A DNA stretch of 64,000 bases from Verrucomicrobiota bacterium (GTDB taxonomy: Bacteria; Verrucomicrobiota; Verrucomicrobiia; Verrucomicrobiales; Verrucomicrobiaceae), in NCBI GenBank assembly GCA_017301975.1, contig JAFLEI010000029.1, positions 33,271 to 97,270 on the forward strand, written 5' to 3'. Made by a program: the position numbers and the translations under genes. The stretch's first letter is position 1. The number at the start of each line of letters is the position of its first letter. The notes beneath the pieces are model-generated. The model was not told the DNA's origin. It searched no databases and saw nothing but the letters and a program-made list of their open reading frames with translations. Of this stretch, positions 61,727-64,000 are shown piece after piece.

Positions 61727-63847
61727 ATGGCAGCCCCTTTCCTCACCCAGGACTTGCACATCCGCTGGTCTACCCTGACGCCAGAGCACATTGAAACAGA
61801 CATCCGCGCCGCCCTTGAAAAAGCGCAGGCCAATCTGGATGCCGTCATCGATCAGGACCGCGGCAAGATGAACTTTGATTCCGTCGTGCTCGGTCTCGAC
61901 GAATGCACCCGTGAACTGAACGAAGCCTGGGGCCTCGTGACGCATCTCGATTCCTTGTGCAACTCTCCCGCCCTGCGCGAGGCGCACAACAAGATGCTGT
62001 CTGAAGTCAGCTCCTTCTTCGCCAAGATCCCCCTCAACGAGCATCTCTGGGACCTCTTCGTCACCTACAGCAAGACCGACGAGGCGAAGCAGCTTGCCCC
62101 CGTGCGCAAACGCGCCCTGCAGGAGGCCATGGAAGGCTTCATCGAGGCCGGCGCCGATCTGCCCCCGGAAAAGAAAAAGCGCATGGAGGAGATCGAGGCC
62201 GAGCTCTCCAAGCACACGCAGAAGTACTCCGAAAACGTGCTCGATTCCACGAACAAGTGGGAGCTGCTCATCGAAGACGTGAATCGTCTCAACGGCCTCC
62301 CACAAACCGCTATCGACGCCGCCAAAGCGGATGCTCTGGCTAAAAACCTCGGCACGCCTGAGAAGCCCGTTTATCGCTTCACCCTGAAAGCTCCCTCCAT
62401 GATTCCAATCATGGAATACCTCGAAGACGAAGGCATCCGCCGTCAGGTCTGGGAAGGTTCCTGCAGCATCGGCCGCGGCGGCGAGCATGACAACACCGAG
62501 CTCGTATGGAACATCCTGCGCCTGCGCCATGAGAAAGCTCAGATCATGGGCAAGGCAAACTTCGCTGATCATGTGCTGAACCATCGCATGGCCAAAAACG
62601 GCCAGAGCGCTCTCCGTTTCATCACGGATCTCTACGAGCGCGTGCATGAAGCCTTCCAGCGTGAAACCATCGAGCTTCAGGAGTTCCGCGCCGACAACGC
62701 CCATCAAGCCGTCGATCTCTTCGAGCCCTGGGAGGTCGCCTTCTGGAGCGAACGCCAGCGCAAATCAAAGTACGATTTCGATGAAGAAGAGCTGCGCCCC
62801 TTCTTCCCCATCGACAAGGTGCTCAGCGGCATGTTCCAGCTCGCGGAGAAAGTCTTTGATCTCCGCATCACCAGCCGCGAAGTCGTCTATGTCGAACCCG
62901 GCCAGGAGGCCCCCGCCAATGTCAGCACCCAGCCCGGCAAAACCGGCCCCGTGGAAGTCTGGCACCCTGAGGTGAAGTTTTACGAAGTGCGCAACGAGAA
63001 GGGCGTTCACATCGGCTCCTTCTACGCCGACTGGCATCCGCGTGACTCCAAGCGCGGCGGTGCCTGGATGAACTACCTCCGCATGGGCGTCCCCCCCAGT
63101 GGCGAGCGCGACCGCCGCCTCCACCTCGGCCTCATCTGCGGCAACATGACCCCTCCCGTGGATGGCAAGCCCGCCCTCCTCACCCATGATGAAGTCACCA
63201 CCGTCTTCCATGAGTTCGGCCATCTGCTGCACCAGCTCTGCGGCAATGTGGAAATCCCTTCGCTCAACGGCGTCAGCGTTTACTGGGACTTCGTGGAGCT
63301 ACCCTCGCAGCTCATGGAAAACTTCTGCTGGGAGCGCGAGAGCCTGGATCTCTTCGCCCGTCACCATGAAACCGGCGAAACGATTCCCCCGCGTCTCTTC
63401 AAAAAGCTGCTCGCCGCCAAAAACTACCGCAGCGCCAGCGACATCATGCGCCAGCTCGCCTTCGGCAAGCTCGACCTCGAACTCCACATGCACCACGCCA
63501 CCGATGAAGGCGCGGACCTCGACAAGCTCGCTCGCTCCATTCTCAAAGGCTATCTCATGCAGCTCAAAACCGAGCAGCCCACCATGGCCCGCCGTTTCGG
63601 CCACCTCTTCAGCAGCCCCATTGGATACGCCGCCGGCTACTACAGCTACAAATGGGCCGAAGTACTGGATGCCGATGCCTTCACCCGCTTCCAGCAGGAA
63701 GGCGTGCTGAACCCCACGGTGGGCCGCGAGTTCCGCGACACCATCCTCAGCAAAGGCAACTCCGAAGACCCCGCCAAGCTCTTCCAGAACTTCATGGGCC
63801 GCGACCCCGACGCCATGGCCCTCCTCGTCCGCGCCGGTCTGGCTTAG
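61727..63847 (+). CDS. M3-family oligopeptidase (oligopeptidase A type)
   Basis: A 706-residue zinc metallopeptidase of family M3. The active-site motif is H495-E-F-G-H499 in 'TTVFHEFGHLLHQL', with the third zinc ligand Glu further on ('SVYWDFVELPSQLMENF'). ATG 61727 ('MAAPFLTQDLHIRWSTLTPEH') is preferred over an upstream in-frame start at 61595. No signal peptide, so it acts in the cytoplasm and degrades short peptides, including cleaved signal peptides in other species. It is divergent from gcvT and is followed by two short hairpins. Confidence 0.95.
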   Translation: MAAPFLTQDLHIRWSTLTPEHIETDIRAALEKAQANLDAVIDQDRGKMNFDSVVLGLDECTRELNEAWGLVTHLDSLCNSPALREAHNKMLSEVSSFFAKIPLNEHLWDLFVTYSKTDEAKQLAPVRKRALQEAMEGFIEAGADLPPEKKKRMEEIEAELSKHTQKYSENVLDSTNKWELLIEDVNRLNGLPQTAIDAAKADALAKNLGTPEKPVYRFTLKAPSMIPIMEYLEDEGIRRQVWEGSCSIGRGGEHDNTELVWNILRLRHEKAQIMGKANFADHVLNHRMAKNGQSALRFITDLYERVHEAFQRETIELQEFRADNAHQAVDLFEPWEVAFWSERQRKSKYDFDEEELRPFFPIDKVLSGMFQLAEKVFDLRITSREVVYVEPGQEAPANVSTQPGKTGPVEVWHPEVKFYEVRNEKGVHIGSFYADWHPRDSKRGGAWMNYLRMGVPPSGERDRRLHLGLICGNMTPPVDGKPALLTHDEVTTVFHEFGHLLHQLCGNVEIPSLNGVSVYWDFVELPSQLMENFCWERESLDLFARHHETGETIPPRLFKKLLAAKNYRSASDIMRQLAFGKLDLELHMHHATDEGADLDKLARSILKGYLMQLKTEQPTMARRFGHLFSSPIGYAAGYYSYKWAEVLDADAFTRFQQEGVLNPTVGREFRDTILSKGNSEDPAKLFQNFMGRDPDAMALLVRAGLA

Positions 63848-63852
63848 GTGGC

Positions 63853-63915
63853 GGCGTGAGACGCCCGCAGGAACGTAGATACCATGTGGGCGGAGTCACC
63901 GAAGCGGATCGGTGA
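63853..63915. other. Two short hairpins after the oligopeptidase gene
   Basis: GGCG-TGAGA-CGCC (63853-63865) and TCACCGA-AGCGGA-TCGGTGA (63896-63915, a perfect 7-base stem). Neither has a T-run. They may slow or end transcription or protect the 3' end. Confidence 0.4.
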
Positions 63916-63954
63916 TAAGAAGGAAGTGTTGAGCAACCTGAACACACCACCCAC

Positions 63955-64000
63955 ATGGCCAAGCAAACTACCCAAAGCCCCAAAACAAACAAGAGCAGCA
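63955..64000 (+). CDS. Start of a possible Lys/Thr/Ser-rich protein (partial)
   Basis: An ATG at 63955 opens a frame that runs off the window and reads 'MAKQTTQSPKTNKSS'. Such Lys/Thr/Ser-rich N-termini precede HU- or H1-like DNA-binding proteins in Verrucomicrobia, but 15 residues are too few to assign. 'AGAAGGAAGTG' about 30 bases upstream is too far to be its ribosome site. Confidence 0.35.
   Translation, partial: MAKQTTQSPKTNKSS

Overview
The window looks like chromosome of a Verrucomicrobiota bacterium, probably in the Verrucomicrobiaceae/Prosthecobacter neighbourhood. The evidence is the high GC, and the dense set of exported protein families that mark the Planctomycetes-Verrucomicrobia group: DUF1552, DUF1592/1588-type cytochromes, DUF1501 with DUF1549/1553, PVC-type beta-propeller dehydrogenases with a copper domain, DUF1080, ThuA and Cys-type sulfatases. 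The assignment to genus is inference. No insertion sequence, prophage, CRISPR array or tRNA was found.

Layout. 1-1.6 kb: end of a SNF2 ATPase and a SWIM zinc-finger protein. 1.6-11.8 kb (minus): a putative operon for polysaccharide or glycoside breakdown (DUF1080 hydrolase, sulfatase, a 1487-residue ThuA/discoidin/SGNH-like/propeller/azurin-like fusion, and a 1063-residue relative). 11.9-23.4 kb: two convergent copies of a module (serine hydrolase, DUF1552 Tat protein, DUF1592 c-type cytochrome), one also carrying a ThuA protein. 23.5-28.2 kb (minus): a six-gene signalling array with two ECF sigma factors, a membrane Ser/Thr kinase with a secretin-like outer domain, an exported protein with a similar C-terminus, a putative anti-sigma factor and a small membrane protein. 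28.5-36.7 kb: thioester alpha-2-macroglobulin and penicillin-binding protein 1C. 36.7-38.9 kb: divergent alkylation-repair genes (Ogt; Ada/AlkA fusion). 39-42.1 kb: two small genes, an AraC regulator and a Gfo/Idh/MocA oxidoreductase. 42.2-44.5 kb (minus): a three-gene cassette with a double SUKH immunity protein. 44.7-46.7 kb: a second Gfo/Idh/MocA gene, a GNAT acetyltransferase and a hairpin-rich spacer. 46.7-50 kb: DUF1501 and DUF1549/1553 pair. 50.2-56.3 kb: an unknown protein, an S15-type hydrolase with an EF-hand, RNase P RNA, a twin EF-hand protein, a DUF3828 protein and a second sulfatase. 56.3-61.6 kb (minus): glycine cleavage genes gcvT, gcvH, gcvP with an Asp/Asn beta-hydroxylase gene between gcvH and gcvP. 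61.7-63.8 kb: an M3 oligopeptidase, then the first codons of a possible next gene.

How the genes fit together. The first 23 kb and 46.7-50 kb describe a periplasmic or envelope machinery in which sulfatases and sugar-active hydrolases sit beside blue-copper and haem-c proteins of unknown substrate, which suggests redox steps coupled to breakdown of complex polymers. The kinase/sigma array could sense envelope or secretion state. The macroglobulin/PBP1C pair is an envelope defence and repair unit.

The best candidates for something undescribed are the sigma-kinase-sigma array, the mirror-image DUF1552/DUF1592 modules, the SGNH-like domains with an altered nucleophile position in the copper fusions, and several short hairpin or tandem-repeat elements, two of which lie inside the DUF1549 gene and appear to have been taken into its coding frame. 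All similarity statements come from recognising motifs by eye; no database search was run.
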